A program made the translations under genes and the position numbers. Positions 1 through 12,379 of a stretch of DNA of 64,000 bases are shown here, piece by piece; position 1 is the first letter of the stretch; each line of letters starts with the position of its first letter. Source of the stretch: Tetranychus cinnabarinus (Eukaryota > Arthropoda > Arachnida > Trombidiformes > Tetranychidae); contig WHVY01000006.1 of NCBI GenBank assembly GCA_022266195.1, positions 1,488,001 through 1,552,000 on the forward strand, given 5' to 3'. The notes beneath the pieces were generated by a model, which was given only the letters and a program-made list of their open reading frames with translations, searched no databases and had not been told where the DNA came from.

Positions 1-3000
1 TGAGCCAAAAGTTCAGTACAATTGGAATAATCAATTTATTAATAGGAATGAATAATATGAAGGGGTTAAGCTACTCCTATAGAAACATCAAGGTTAACCT
101 GTTAAATAGATCATTTTGCCCAACAAAAGATTACATTTACGTTATCGAATGTCGGTTTATTTCATAACGCAGCTCTTTGAGTTAAAACATCGCTTGTTTT
201 AAATTAATTTTTGCCCTTTTTTATTTTAAAAAGTTGCGTGAAGCTCTGTCTGCTTAGCCGTCTTTAAAGACGAGGTTATCCGCAGTAAATGAGCTAAATC
301 GGCAATCGATATTATGTATCAGTTTACTGTTTCTCACCACCAACGATAGTATTAATACATCTGTGCAGGTAAGAATGTGTTCAAGATTGCGCGAGTTTAC
401 TTGTATCAGAAACGTTTATTTTATTATTTTATTTGTTTATGTTTTAAAAACTCGATTAAAAATTCTTTTTCAAATGTCCGCGTCATGAGTTGAAAGCGAA
501 AAAAAATTCTCAGAAAAAAAGATTCAATTAAAATATTATTTTGGACTTCACGGTAAAGTTTTTTTAGTTACAAGCATTTCGTTGTTACCGCAACATTTAA
601 TTAAATGTTGGTAAATTACAAAAGATTTGACCTTTTTTCCGGGTCACGTTTCATCGCCGATTAACAGGATGTGACCTGGTAGTCTTATTCAGACGATCAT
701 TTATCCACTTTGGGTTCCAGATTTTAATTTCAATGTTCAAATGTGAAACAGTGTTTGTTGTGACTCTTAACAATCAAGAAACACTTTCTAAAACAATATC
801 AAAAGTCGCATTTTCACGATTTTCATATTCAATTTTCCCAATGTGCTTTACACATTATTCAGTTTTTCAAAGTAACTTTAACATTCTCCATGTTTCGTCT
901 CCTAATAAAGTCACCATTCGGTTTCTTTGCTCGGTAAATGAATAGTTTTAATTTTCTATCTCGTGTAAGGCAATTGTTTTGACTGTTTAAATGACTGTTA
1001 GACGGCATATGGACTGAAATTTGCAGTTGAAAGACTGTTTGTCGATAACTCTGGAGAAGTTTTAAATTGCTATTATAATTGCTAATAAATATTTCGTTTT
1101 AAAACTCAAATAATTGACGATACTTGATATTGAAATGTAAAGAGATTCAGAAATCTTTCTTTTCCATTATAAAAGTCCAGATGATTTCAACTTTTATTAC
1201 CGATGAGCACTTTAATGATACTTTCATTAAAACACGATTTAACGTTCGAGTAAACGTTAAGTTGGTTATCACACAATTGTCAATACATGGTGCTGGTACT
1301 CTAAGACCTGATTGCATTGGCAAAACGAAGAAATTGATGCTCCAGAACCCATATCTTGTTCACTATGTTCCTCTGATTCTCGGTCTGTTGAGTTATGTGT
1401 TCCGGCGATTGGAATAGAACTATTAGATCTAGTTAATTCAGATTCTAAATTTTCTATTAAATCGAAAATTTTCTTCAATTTTTACGAGTAGATTGCATTT
1501 TAATCCGAAGTATAATCCCCGTTAATCTGATGACAATCAATACTGAATCGAATTTTGACTAGTATAAAGGCCGTCGAACACGAAAAGGTGACCTGAGCGA
1601 TAATTTCTTCAGGTCATTCATTGAGAGACTTAAATCTTATTCAAAAACTCTGCTTCCAGTCCTAAATGGAAAACGATAAAGAAAAACTAAATTAAAATAA
1701 ACAACTTCAGGGACGTTTTTATTGCTATGAGATCTCGACTGATAACGAGTTATAAAAATTTTAATGTTGAAAGAAGGGTAATACTGGACATTTCCTGGAC
1801 TAAATTTGAAAAAAAAATCACTTTGACTTGAGAAAAAAAACGTGAATTTAAATTTAAAATTTTATTTCAAATTTAATTTGCAGGCGATAGACGCGAAGAA
1901 GTGCTTCACATACTGTCATCGTAAAGGGGACTAAAAAGTAAATTGATTTTAAAAAATGACATTTCGTTGAGTGATGTACTAATAACCACGATGAATTTTT
2001 TGTACAGAAAAGCATTCCATGCGACTGCGATACATATTTTTCAACTGAATCTTTCAAGAGTAAATTTAACTTTTGAATGAATTTTTTTCAGATTCGCAGT
2101 TGGAGCGATAGCTGCGAGTCATTTGTATCTATAACAATGTATTAAGATAATAACAATTCGAAAAATAAGTTATGATAGATTGTAGCGATTGAACATCGAG
2201 TTTTTAAAATCTTTCAAGTTTTCATTCAAAACTCGAAATCTCTTCTTGGTTAAAAAAGACGAGAAACAAAAAAATCTCTAGAAAGGGCATCAAATAGTAA
2301 TCTGGCTAAAATGAAAAAAACTTTACTTTACTTCGTGGCCTGTGATAAATGTTTGAAAAGTCGAAACATCGAATCAAAAAAATCTTCAATGTCCTATGAA
2401 TGAGTTTTCTTACATGAGATCGTTTTTTAAAAAATCTCAGAATATCTGAAATAAATTGAGAGAAGGGCAAAATGAATATACAGAATCAACATTCTTTACA
2501 TCCACAGTACAATTTAACCAATAGAGAAGTAAAAGCTGACCATTCAGTGAAATTGAACGACTTGGCTTGACACTTTGAAAAGTCATTTTATTTTCAGCAT
2601 TTCATTTCTTCTGTAAAGCTATTAACAATGACAATCTTTTTTATCTCCGGGATTTTGGACTAAAATTGAAATCTTATTTCGTAGATTTGAGTTTCCATTT
2701 ATAATAAAATGAATTTAAAACTTTATCAAATAGTATTTTCTGGTACATTAGACTTTTTTTACAATTAAGGGTTGTTAATAAGTCGAAATTTAAATTTTAT
2801 TGAAACAATTTTTTGTTCAAGTTGATTTTTGCTCGAGTGAGTAAAATTTTTAAAAAACGAAAAAATTTCAAACATTCGATTGGGTGTTTTGCTGTAAACA
2901 TTTTTTAAATTTACATGAAGCTTGAAATTGTCTCAAAACTGGTATTTATGTTCATTTAACATTCATTTCGATTTCCATTAAACTCCAGAAAATACAATAT

Positions 3001-3098
3001 TAATTTCAAGCGAACTGTTTTCTGAAAATTTAACGAAAACCTACGAGATTTAGTATTTCTCATGACATCCTTTTATCAACCATGTACCTATTTCACTT

Positions 3099-3287
3099 TT
3101 AATGCATTTTTAAATTTCGATTCTCAACATTCGGTTTGTTTACTTCTTTGTCCCTAGAGGGATTTGACCCCACGTATTTATCGAGAAGTTGGGCCAAGTC
3201 TTTGCGCGTATGGCTCTTGCCAGATTCATCGACGATTTTTACGTAAAACTTTTTTTGTCGACCATTTTTAGGGTTATTAACTTTCAA
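3099..3287 (-). other. isolated 62-codon frame, possible relic exon
   Basis: A minus-strand frame encodes a basic, protein-like 62 residues in otherwise non-coding sequence. Around residues 13-36 the pattern is an aromatic beta-strand, then SGK, then R-K-x-L-A-x-L-L. It is loosely reminiscent of the Y..P.GK..RSK.EL..YL core of methyl-CpG-binding domains. There is no neighbouring exon with recognisable homology and no clear splice context. It could be a decayed exon or chance. The domain resemblance is a visual impression only. Confidence 0.2.
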
Positions 3288-5264
3288 AACATTCGGTTTT
3301 TTTTACTCGGTAAATGAGTAGATTTAATAAATTAACATGAATTTTTGAGTTTGAAATAAAACTTGATGGTCTTACTGCTTCCGTAGCCGAAAGTGCCGTC
3401 TAGTCATGTAATAACTTTTAAATTAATTTAATTTCAGCATTTAATTTAATTCGAATTTTAAATTCTTGCAAATTCACAATAAAATCCCAGCATTGCAAGA
3501 ATTCAATGAAAAAATTGGTTAGGTTATGTTAGACCAAACCAGTAATATTCGAAGAGGTTAAGGAAAACGGAAAAATATTTAAGAAAATTAAAAGATTCGA
3601 TTAATACTTCTTGGTAAATTGAATAATTTTGTGAGGAGTGAATCTTATAGACATTTTTACTGAAATCCAATTGGGTGAATCATACGATTCTGACTGTTTT
3701 ATTTCATATTAGTCCTTCTGAGTATTCGTCTATCGTTTATTTAAGTCATTTCAACGAAAAGTCTTTTAACGGAAGATATGCATCTAAAAAAGCCCTAATG
3801 GTGACTTTATTAGTAGACAAAACATGGAGAGAGACATTCAACCGAATTACATGGAAAAATCGCTGCTTATTCCAAACACATACGCCTGTAAGGGCACCGT
3901 AAACTGTGAACTTGAACCACATACATACCGTGGCGAAGCAACAAAATCTCATTTTGAGAGAGATTTATTCAAGTCTGATCGGGTGAAAAATGCTAAGATA
4001 GTTTTTTCCGTATTGACCAAAATAAATTTCATTTTTGTCTTCGAATGTTTCGTTCGACATTCACAATATATCTTATTTTAAATTTAAAAATTACTTTTGC
4101 ATCTACTTCTTCTTATTTTATACTATGCTCAAATCACTGAAAGTATTTCATTTAAATCTTAAATTTACAATGAGAAAAGGCTGAATACAAATTTTTAAAA
4201 CACAGGAAATTCAATGTTACAATTCATGTAATGTTTTTAGTTTTAATTCAGCAGTTATCATTTCGACATTTTGCAGTATTGACGAGATTTGCTTTAAATT
4301 TTTTGACAAATTTTCAAAATTTAAAGCTCAGAACGTGAATTTTTAGTGTTTAATCAATTATGAGACTTGAAGTTTGCAACACTTTTAATCGGAATCTGCA
4401 AGAGATCGAGTTTACTTCGTTTTTGAAAAGGCCTACAAGAATTAAATTTTAAATTAAATCCATCAAAAGCACTGAACAGCTTAAAGCTGGTGTTGAAAAA
4501 AATGAAGAGAAAAGAACTTTTTACTTGAATTTCGTGAAAGATGGAGAAATTTTAAACGCTAAAAAGTTAAACGCGCGAATGAAAAAAACATGATCAAAGT
4601 CTCGGGAGCACAAAATAACTACCTCAAGTGTTCCTGTCCCAAATGTCTTGAATAAACTTTAAATTTAAAAGCTCTGAAGAAGTTTTTCAGCATTCACAAT
4701 TCAGAATTAAATTCAAAAAAACTTATCGACTTCATTTTTCCCATTTTTCGTTGCCACAACAGCATTCAGATGTTTTTTTTCTCTTTTTTTTCTTCATTTG
4801 TCAGGTTAATACATTAGCGGCTGAAATCCCTTCCAATGCTCTATTGTAGTAATCTGCTCATATCGAAAGACCCAAGAATTTATTATAATTCGATTCCAAA
4901 TTTTCCCTGTCCATCTGTATCTTAATATCACCACGGTTTCGTGCAGCAAGTACAAATCAAAGCTTTACTTTTATTGCCTTGTGAAGGTGTTCATAAATAT
5001 TATTGCATTTTCCTGTAAAGGCCTCAGGATGGTTACAATATTGAGCTCATGTAAATACTATTATAATATGAAAGCTTCTCATATACTTTTATGGTTACCC
5101 TGAATTTTGCTGTTCCATTCGTATTAGTCGAAATAGTTTCAAAAACTGTTTTGTTGTTAATTTATTCTAACGTATTTCTGAGTGAATCCTGGGACGAAAT
5201 AAAAGTAAAAAAATAAAACTAAATTATTGCAAAACTGTCTAATTATGGACATTTATTGATTAAA

Positions 5265-6190
5265 TTGTATTCGAGAGCAACGTCCGAAAGCGAGAAGGAA
5301 ATAAGCTTAATTTTTAGTTAGCGATTAGAACTGATTGCTCTGGTTTATCTGGTTTAATATAAAATATTGAGTGAGCCGTACTGCAAATGATTTGAATTTT
5401 GCTTGAAAGTTCTTAAGTCAATTTGAAATGTTTACTGAGCAATGAAAAGTTTTGATAGAAATTTAATTTTCAGAGTTTTTAAATTTAAATTAATTTTTAA
5501 ATAACTCGGATTGACCACAGTCGCATGTTGTGGGGAAAGGAAATTTAATTTCAATTTAAATCTGCATTTTTGGTCATTTTGCCAGATTTAAAAGATTTCA
5601 GTTTGGACACTAATTTTGAAATTTAAAGACGAGAATAAATTTCAATTTTCATGGATTCATCTTTGCATGGACAAATAAGATGAAGATTGGCTTATAAGCG
5701 ATTAAAATATTTTAATGATACATTTAACCGGGATTCAATAGACTATTACAAGTTAGGAAGATCTTTCTGTACAGTTGGATTTTGCCATTCAAATGTGAAT
5801 AAGGAGAGTTTAAGGTTTCGGTCGCTTAAACTGTTTTGAGCTCGGCCTTGATTTTGCTTTTTAGACTTTTTTGCACTTTTCGTCATTCGAGTCTTTGGCT
5901 TATGTTGTAGCGGGTGTTTTGTCAGAATTCTTGACTTTCAAAACGTGTGTCTCACGGTTTAAGATTTACTTTCCATGGCTAGCGATTGGTTAGTAAACTT
6001 GTCACATCTAGAAGTGTCGATATTCGAGAACAACGTCTGTAAAACGAGAAGTGAATAAGCTTAATTTTTGGTTGGCGAATTGATTGAATTGATTGCTCTG
6101 GTTTATCTGGTTTGGGAATAAGAAATTTCGTGGGCCATACTGCAAAGTATTTGCATTCTCCTTGAAAGTTCTTAGGCCAATTTGAAATGT
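5265..6190. repeat. imperfect direct repeat pair (about 170 bp)
   Basis: The segments 5265-5432 and 6018-6190 share the same order of blocks. Each has an 'attcgagarcaacgtc' block, then 'aataagcttaatttttrgtt', then 'gattgctctggtttatctgg', and ends in a 'cttgaaagttcttar.ccaatttgaaatg' block. They lie in the same orientation about 750 bp apart. Neither copy encodes anything recognisable. They probably represent an old local duplication or two copies of a small dispersed repeat. Confidence 0.75.
5448..5550 (+). repeat. repeat block, second copy at 14882-14988
   Basis: This block starts with 'gttttgatagaaatttaatt' and ends near a 'cacagtcgc.tgttgtg' block followed by 'ggaaagg.gatttaattt'. A near-identical copy in the same orientation is at 14882-14988, next to the MITE at 14606-14820. 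It has no coding potential. It is probably part of a dispersed repeat with unclear borders. Confidence 0.7.
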
Positions 6191-6274
6191 CAGAAAAATA
6201 AGTTTCATAGCAATAATAAACAATAATAAAATAATAAACAATAGAACAAAAACTAGATTTTATAATGAACTAAT

Positions 6275-7720
6275 ATATTGAAATATTAAATCATATTGAA
6301 TCCTTTAAAAAGAGCCATAGCATTGCATTAATTATGTTACCAGATTTAAGCTTGATTTATAAAGTTGAATAGTTTCTCAAAAACAAATCTTGATTGTTAG
6401 AAGGATGTTCGTTATTAAATCAATAGCTCAGATTTTATTTGGTGTTCAATCATATTGTATTATAGCACATAATGAAACCTAATGTTTGACCAAAGAATGG
6501 TGATTCTAGGTTATTCCATTCTCGAAATAATAAGGATCAAAGTTTTGAGGCCAATGGCCAAAATCAAGAGAACGGTTAGAAAGTATGACAAATAGTTAGT
6601 TTCATGCTGTATAATAACAATTATAATAAGCTTATAATAAGTTTCAAGTCGCTAGTTCTTATGGTCGCGAAAGAAAGTCGGTTTAACTGTTAAACGATCA
6701 AGTTCAAATTTGATCTGTTTGACAGAAATAGAAAAGTTCATTTATCAAAATAAATACATTTTCTGATTCATCATCAAAGGTTACATCAGCGAAATGAGTT
6801 TCACGGAAAAATCTGCTTCCATAATTGTACAAAAAGCTATCAAAGTTTCAACTTCGAACTCCATTTTCGCAAAAACTGTCCATCAAAGGGGTTATTTAAA
6901 AGCATCAATGGATTCAGTTTTTAAGTCCCTACAAACCTATCCAGTCTGAACTTCAGCATTCACATTTTCGAGTCTTTTGCAGTACTTTTTGCTTTGCATT
7001 TGTAAGTTTAACCAGAAAAATGGTTGATTTACCAAGAAATGGGTTTATTTGAGTTTGTTTTGTTGAATAAGTTGTTACTCGCGCATTTAAAACCCAAAAA
7101 TCATGACCCAAATAAGCTAATGGACATGTGTTTCAATGCATTGGATGTTTAATTAGTGAAGGTTTAAGTTGTTGAAAGAATGCTGACTGTAGATGCTACC
7201 AGTCTCGAAATATCGAGGTTCGAAGTTTGTAAACTAATGGCCGAAATCAAGAGAACTATTACTGAATCTGAAAAATCATTCAACCCATAATGTTTGCAGA
7301 CAATTTTTATGAACGAATAATAAGTTCCAGTTTACTAACTGTTAAGGTCACAGAATACAGTCGGTTTAATTGAAAATCGAACTAATCTGGTTTGCAGAAA
7401 AATAAAAGTGCTATTATTCAAAATAAGTGCATTTTCCTGTTAGCCATCAAAAGTTACACCAGTTTAATGAATTTCATCGATAAATCTGTCTCCATAACTG
7501 TACAAAAGCTCAATCAAGTTTCAACTTCGAACTCAATTTTCTCAAAAACTGTCCATCGAATGGATTATTTAAAAGCACCAATGGATTTAATTCTTAAGTC
7601 CCTACCAAACCAACAGAGTCTAAATTTTAAAGAAAGTAATTTTCATCCGTTTTCACCTTATTGTATCGATCGTATTGATTGCGTTTTTTAGTAACAATCA
7701 TACATTCAGCATGATACTTT
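6275..7720 (+). repeat. dispersed repeat family, copy A (two tandem monomers)
   Basis: Two diverged monomers lie head to tail (about 6485-7178 and 7180-7700). Each contains a 'ctcgaaataataagg.tcaaag' or 'ctcgaaatatcgaggttcga' block, then 'aatggccraaatcaagagaac', and later 'caacttcgaactc.attttc' with 'caaaaactgtccatc'. Copies recur at 12380-13625 (inverted), 13625-14593, 29530-30290 (hairpin) and 55915-56345. The open frame at 7392-7691 has a near-identical partner inside the inverted copy. I attribute that to DNA-level copying and see no evidence that it is a protein gene. No terminal repeats or transposase are visible. Confidence 0.85.
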
Positions 7721-7857
7721 AAATGATTCAATAAGCAGCGAAAGCTATTCTGCCGCATTGGTTTGTTTCTTGGAGGAACAATGATTGCGTTTTTGCGAAA
7801 AAATGAAAAAAAATTGTTTTCAGGACAAGGAAAGTTTATTTTGAATAAATCAGTAAA

Positions 7858-8747
7858 TTATTTGGTAAACTCAATGGTTTGTTTACAGTGTTTGTGTTTA
7901 CTGGCTTTATGTCTTAAAACACTGTCTTGACTGGTGAATGAAAGTTGACACTTCGGGCAAGTAACTAGACTCTTGGTGTGATACTGTTCAATGTGAGTGT
8001 AAGCATCTCTCGCGGCAGTCTTTTTGTGGAAATCTTTGGGACACAATGGGCATCGAAACATTTTCTTCTTTACCCAACCTCTTTCCTGCACCAGCCATTC
8101 ACTTTTGACAGTCGCTAGTCGCGGATAAACTTCCTCTAGAGTTGACTTTGGCATTTTGTACAACTTTCCAAGTAACATTCCCTTCTTAATGGAAGCAATC
8201 ACTTTAGGTGTTAAATCTTCAGGTAAAGGCGGTAAAAGGGTTTCATCCCAAGGCACGACATCATCTAAACCCTTGAAAATCTTAGCATCAGGTTTCAGTA
8301 GCTTAACCATGGTTGGTCGTCGAGCAAGAACTGTGTTGCAGCAGGCATTGTAATTGATCTCGAACGGATGAATTGACCATTTTCAACTCGCACCAATTTA
8401 TCTTCATCTTTAGGTTCAGCCTTAGGATCTACTTTAGGTTCACCTTTAGGTAGATCTTTGGGTTGATCTTTAGGCTTCTTCTTTGGGTTCTTCTTTAGGT
8501 TTCACCTCAACTTCTTTACCCTTTAAGATGCACACAAATCAAATGCTTAATTATGACTGTAATTATTAATAAATTCATAACTGTAAACACTTACCTTGTA
8601 AGTCGAGTCCACTTTGATGTCAATATGTACGATCGTGTTTGAAGGTAAACTCTCACAATTCGGTTCCATAATTTGTAATGACAGTTGAAACGAAACAACT
8701 TTGCTCAACAGATCAATTGAAATGTAAAGATCTCTCTCTTGTGACAA
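7858..8747 (-). pseudogene. C2H2 zinc-finger gene, two frameshifts
   Basis: Minus strand. Exon 1 (8747-8595) encodes 51 residues ending in V-D-S-T-Y-K and is followed by gtaagt; a roughly 74-nt intron ends in ag at 8521. Exon 2 continues in frame as G-K-E-V-E-V and a Pro-Lys-Glu-rich repeat, which hits a stop near 8472. The same Lys/Pro/Asp-rich reading continues in another frame (KGEPKVDPKAEPKDED, then about 30 more residues). A second shift near 8311-8350 leads to the final open stretch (8310-7858), with two C2H2 fingers: C-P-L-C..H-x5-H and C-P-K-C..H-x4-H. The two shifts suggest a pseudogene or assembly errors. It lies between inverted copies of the repeat family and next to the membrane-protein gene. 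Confidence 0.7.
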
Positions 8748-9523
8748 ACCCTCCTATTGTGCAAGGCAATGAGCAATCGACCGTAATACTTTGTTACTTA
8801 CAACTCAGCGCGATGTCGAGATGAAGAAATAGAATCTTCTAATTCCGAAACAAGAAGACGGAATAATTTTAAAAATAGAAACGGTAGAGTTTTTTATAAA
8901 GGTCACTATTAGATAACTTTGCAATATCTAGTATTTATCTTCATCGAATCCTTACCATGAAGTCTTTTTGAAATCTCAAACTTTTTTGAGAAATGGATAA
9001 ATGTTACAAGAAATCATTATCAAAATCCACTTTGATCTAAATTACATCTACAATAACCATCAGAAAAACATCGAGAAAAAAATGAAATTTTCAAAATTCT
9101 AAGATTCTTGTTACTTGAACGTCATCTTGAATAAAATTTAATAAGCCAACTGTGATCTTTTCTTCATTGAAATGCAAATAGAAGGATTCCTTTGTACAGA
9201 TGAATCTGAAGTGATTTATTTTCAAACATATTTCAACTTAAAACCAGATTTAAATGAATTTTCAGTTATATCATACACTTTTATACACATTATCGATACA
9301 ACATATTTCGTTGCTCGCCATTTCTGTTTTTCAAGACTCTTTTCGCATATTAATACCGTTTTGGTATTCTTCTGTCAAAATTTCTCCGAAATATCATTTC
9401 CAGGTTAAGACAACATTCAACATTCAAAATATTTTCCCCTGTAAACATGACTTTACGATTCGAAACCAAACATTAAGCGCTGAGTCTCCACTTAATCTGG
9501 TCGGTGATTGTCTTAATGAGAAA

Positions 9524-11161
9524 TTAAAAGTGAAATTTATCTTTATTGTGTGTTTTGACTAGAAGCTTAACTAGTGTCTTGACTGCATTGACCTCTGACT
9601 TGTCAAGTGGTCCAACTTCTGACCTGGTAAGGGGTTCGATTATTGACTTGACTACGGACTCGACTACAGGCTTGGCTATTGGCTTGGCTAGTGGCTCAAC
9701 TTCTGACTTGGCAAGTGGTTTGACTACGGGCTTGGCTAGTGGCCTGTCTAATGCCATGCCTAGTGGCTTGGGTGGCGGCTTGAAAACACTGAGTGTGTTA
9801 CTGGCTTCTAACTGGTTACAAACTATTATGGCTGTTGCAATTGAGAGTAAAAACGCACTTAAAATTCCCACGACAATAAAAGTCTTTGAGTAGGATGAAG
9901 CACTTGTTGGACAGTTAATGCAGTGAGTGATTTGCCAAGAGCTTATTTTCAATGTTACATGATTTTTATGAGGATAGCCTCGTGAAAGGTGAACCACAGG
10001 TTCACAAGTTAAAGTTGAAACAGAAGTGAATCTAACTTTTGTGCATGGTGTAACCTCTTTTTTGGTTGCATCGAAAATTTCAATTGCTGTAAACTGTTGG
10101 TAATAAGAAATGTAATTGTAAAGTAGCAAAGTCAGTATTTGTTTGGAAAAGGAAAAATCGGCTGAAAGAATGGTTGGATTTTTGTTTTGGGTGAATGTCC
10201 ATGTTGAGGAAATATTAAAGTCTGGACTCAATAGAAGGGTAAAATTTACTTGAGTTGCCAGATTAACCGGTGTTAGACCATGAGCTGCTATACACCTGAG
10301 ATAGGTTTCATTAAAGTAACTACATTTATTTGGAGTCTTTGACTTGCTCGTCACTAAAAGCAATTGAGAAGCAAATAGAGGCGAGAACTCAGAGCCAATA
10401 ATAGAGATTGGGTTCAAGGCACCAGCAAAGGTTGAACCCAAAGTGCCTTCAATGGTTGGCATGGGAAGTACACTAAGCTTCAATGTCCTCCAATATTTAT
10501 CCGTCAAAGAGACCACGAAATCAAGAATCGTATCATTTACCAAGCCTTGGGTTTGATTAAACTGGGGAATCAAACACTTGAATCGGTGCGCTTTATCCTC
10601 GAAACTAACTCTATCACATTTTGTCTCTTTGTAGGAAAGGTTTGTTGTATTGATGTGTTTTTCATGTATATTGGCATAGTCGAGTATAACATTGCTTTGT
10701 TCCCCCATGAAAACATATTTGGTGTAATCTTCAATCTCTGGATCAATTACTTTTGCAACATTTGCTGTTATTTGGTGATCAACTAGTGTGTTTCCACACT
10801 TGATTGTCGTTTCAAGATCTAAAGATGACCCGAAAGTGAAATTATCAAAAGTTTCTGTTGTACAACTGACCATTGAATTCAAAATATAGCTTTGCGTCCA
10901 ATCTTTATTCAAACAAAATATCCTTGCACCAAGAGAATCGCGAAAAGTGACGTTTAAGTCAGAAATTTTGAAAACCTCTGCTCTAAAATAAACTAGAACC
11001 TGTTCATTGATTGAAACGATCTCATTTGGTACAACTGCTACAAGTTCAATATTAAGACTTAGCTCCTCGCATAAAGCTTGACAATAGACACCAAACCAAA
11101 GATGAAATGAAATAAAGCAATAAAACTGAGCTTCCAATGAGTTTACACTAATCAAATTCAT
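9524..11161 (-). CDS. single-pass membrane protein with TIG-like ectodomain
   Basis: Intact single-exon gene of 545 residues. Residues 10-30 form a hydrophobic signal-peptide-like segment. An ectodomain of about 400 residues follows, with many N-x-S/T sites and paired cysteines. Around residues 235-310 the pattern P-T-I-x-G-T-x-G-S-T, I-S-I-I-G-S-x-F, then spaced cysteines, resembles IPT/TIG immunoglobulin-like folds of plexin or Met-type receptors. A second similar module follows to about residue 415. A transmembrane helix spans roughly 426-448. The cytoplasmic tail of about 97 residues has degenerate P-L-A-K-P/S-x-V repeats and no kinase or GAP motif. Paralogous fragments are at 11440-12077 (N-terminal part) and 20896-21468 (C-terminal part). 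The protein is not a full plexin; its function is unknown. Confidence 0.72.
   Translation of the reverse strand: MNLISVNSLEAQFYCFISFHLWFGVYCQALCEELSLNIELVAVVPNEIVSINEQVLVYFRAEVFKISDLNVTFRDSLGARIFCLNKDWTQSYILNSMVSCTTETFDNFTFGSSLDLETTIKCGNTLVDHQITANVAKVIDPEIEDYTKYVFMGEQSNVILDYANIHEKHINTTNLSYKETKCDRVSFEDKAHRFKCLIPQFNQTQGLVNDTILDFVVSLTDKYWRTLKLSVLPMPTIEGTLGSTFAGALNPISIIGSEFSPLFASQLLLVTSKSKTPNKCSYFNETYLRCIAAHGLTPVNLATQVNFTLLLSPDFNISSTWTFTQNKNPTILSADFSFSKQILTLLLYNYISYYQQFTAIEIFDATKKEVTPCTKVRFTSVSTLTCEPVVHLSRGYPHKNHVTLKISSWQITHCINCPTSASSYSKTFIVVGILSAFLLSIATAIIVCNQLEASNTLSVFKPPPKPLGMALDRPLAKPVVKPLAKSEVEPLAKPIAKPVVESVVKSIIEPLTRSEVGPLDKSEVNAVKTLVKLLVKTHNKDKFHF
9560..9790 (-). repeat. coding tandem repeat in cytoplasmic tail
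   Basis: Within the membrane-protein gene, short units encoding variants of P-L-A-K-P-V-V-K/E are repeated about ten times. The DNA repeats as GGC.TGGCTAGTGG.. variants on the plus strand. Several units differ (E-P-L-T-R-S-E-V, G-P-L-D-K-S-E-V), which shows decay from a simple repeat. The opposite strand is also open through this repeat, as expected from its composition, and is not taken as a gene. Confidence 0.75.
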
Positions 11162-11439
11162 GGTGAACTGAACATTTTAAGCCAATCAACCAAACAAACT
11201 GAAAACAAGATTATAAAATTGTAAATAAACATTCAATTGTTACTTTAAAATCTCAATCTCATAGCATCTTCAATAGCAACCTTTAATATCCACTTTTGGG
11301 TTTTGCCTAAACCAGAAAACAAAACATTGAAATAACCAAAACACCAACAAGCTTTTCAAAGGCAACATCCTTAATAGTAAATCTAATGTTTCGTTTAAAT
11401 GGGAACAGTTAACCTTTAATTGGGTTCTGGTTTTGCTCC
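11162..11439. promoter_or_regulatory. short divergent intergenic region
   Basis: 278 bp separate the start codons of two divergently oriented paralogous reading frames (minus-strand membrane protein, plus-strand broken paralogue). Any promoter of the minus-strand gene must lie here or overlap the paralogue. No core element could be identified with confidence. The arrangement suggests the pair arose by inverted duplication. Confidence 0.35.
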
Positions 11440-12077
11440 ATGTTTCACCATTTCATTGAACCTAGACTTGATTGGGTTTTGTTTTTGTTGATTTATTTTG
11501 AAACCTGGTTAAACTGTACCGGCCAATCTTATTGTAATTTAATTCCAACTGATATAACTTGGATTTCATTTGTTGACATTAAACCCATTGAAATATCAAG
11601 TGGAGGTGAAGCTGTTAAAATATCTTATAATACAGCCTCTACAGCTTTAACTTGGAAGGTTGATAAAATTGAATTTGAACTGGCCTCAACTCCAGGGCCT
11701 ATTATCAACTGCAAAACCATTAATATTACAATGGGAATACAATTAATAATCAATTGTGATACAACACCAGTCAGTAGTTCAGCTCTTTGAATCTGGTTGT
11801 CAAATTTGGATGTCTAGCTTCGCATTTTGATTACGATCCAATAACAATTTCAACATTTAATTCAAATAGACTGATTGATCCACACATTACAAACCTTCCT
11901 CCATTCATATTTTACAACCATACAACCATTTTTGAATTAGTTTATTTGGTTAAACATCCGCAGCACAATATACACTTGGAGTCATCTTTTACCAAATGCA
12001 ATGAAACGCAATCAACTCCAAAAAGAGCCAGATTCGCTTGTAAATATTTTCATAAAACCAAAGTCCATGAACTTTAG
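11440..12077 (+). pseudogene. truncated, frameshifted paralogue of the TIG-like membrane protein
   Basis: The first frame (11440-11790) encodes an N-terminal hydrophobic segment (residues 12-25) and about 90 ectodomain residues, ending in TGA. Ectodomain-like sequence continues in a different frame from 11787 to 12077 and then stops. The second part contains K-C-N-E-T..R-A-R-F-A-C, which aligns with K-C-D-R-V..A-H-R-F-K-C in the intact gene at 9524-11161. Everything corresponding to the later TIG-like modules, membrane helix and tail is missing. This is a divergent, 3'-truncated copy with one frameshift. Confidence 0.7.
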
Positions 12078-12379
12078 AGTTTTCAGTTTTTAGAATTGAA
12101 CAGATTACTGGAGTTTCTGGAGAGGAATGAGCTTTAAGGAAATCTCAACTCTCTCTGCCGTTTCCTCACTGGATTTAAGTCGAGTTCCATTGATTTGAAT
12201 CCGTTTGAATTGACTTTACCTTTTTCTGGGCTTTTAATTTTACTAGTAATCAAGTCATTGAAATGATCTTAAACAATAAGAACAGTTTTATTGGAAATAA
12301 CATTCATTTCTGTGGGTGCAAAGTGATTTACATTCACCTAACTATTGTAAACCTAAATGAATAAGAGTGTAAGACATAT

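Larger units (their letters stand above)
1..6274. other. gene-poor AT-rich region
   Basis: I see no convincing gene. Reading frames are short and of low complexity. Two stretches are imperfect direct repeats of each other (about 5265-5432 and 6018-6190), and one stretch near 5448-5550 recurs at 14882-14988. A short minus-strand frame at 3099-3287 is commented on separately. Confidence 0.6.

Noticed and set aside
7392..7691. 99-codon frame in the dispersed repeat as a gene
   Set aside because: It has no recognisable domain. It lies inside a repeat whose copies are diverged or interrupted elsewhere, so DNA-level copying explains the similarity.
9546..9893. 115-codon plus-strand frame with Thr/Ser/Gly/Leu repeats
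   Set aside because: It is the antisense of the P-L-A-K-P tail repeat in the membrane-protein gene; openness follows from the repeat composition.
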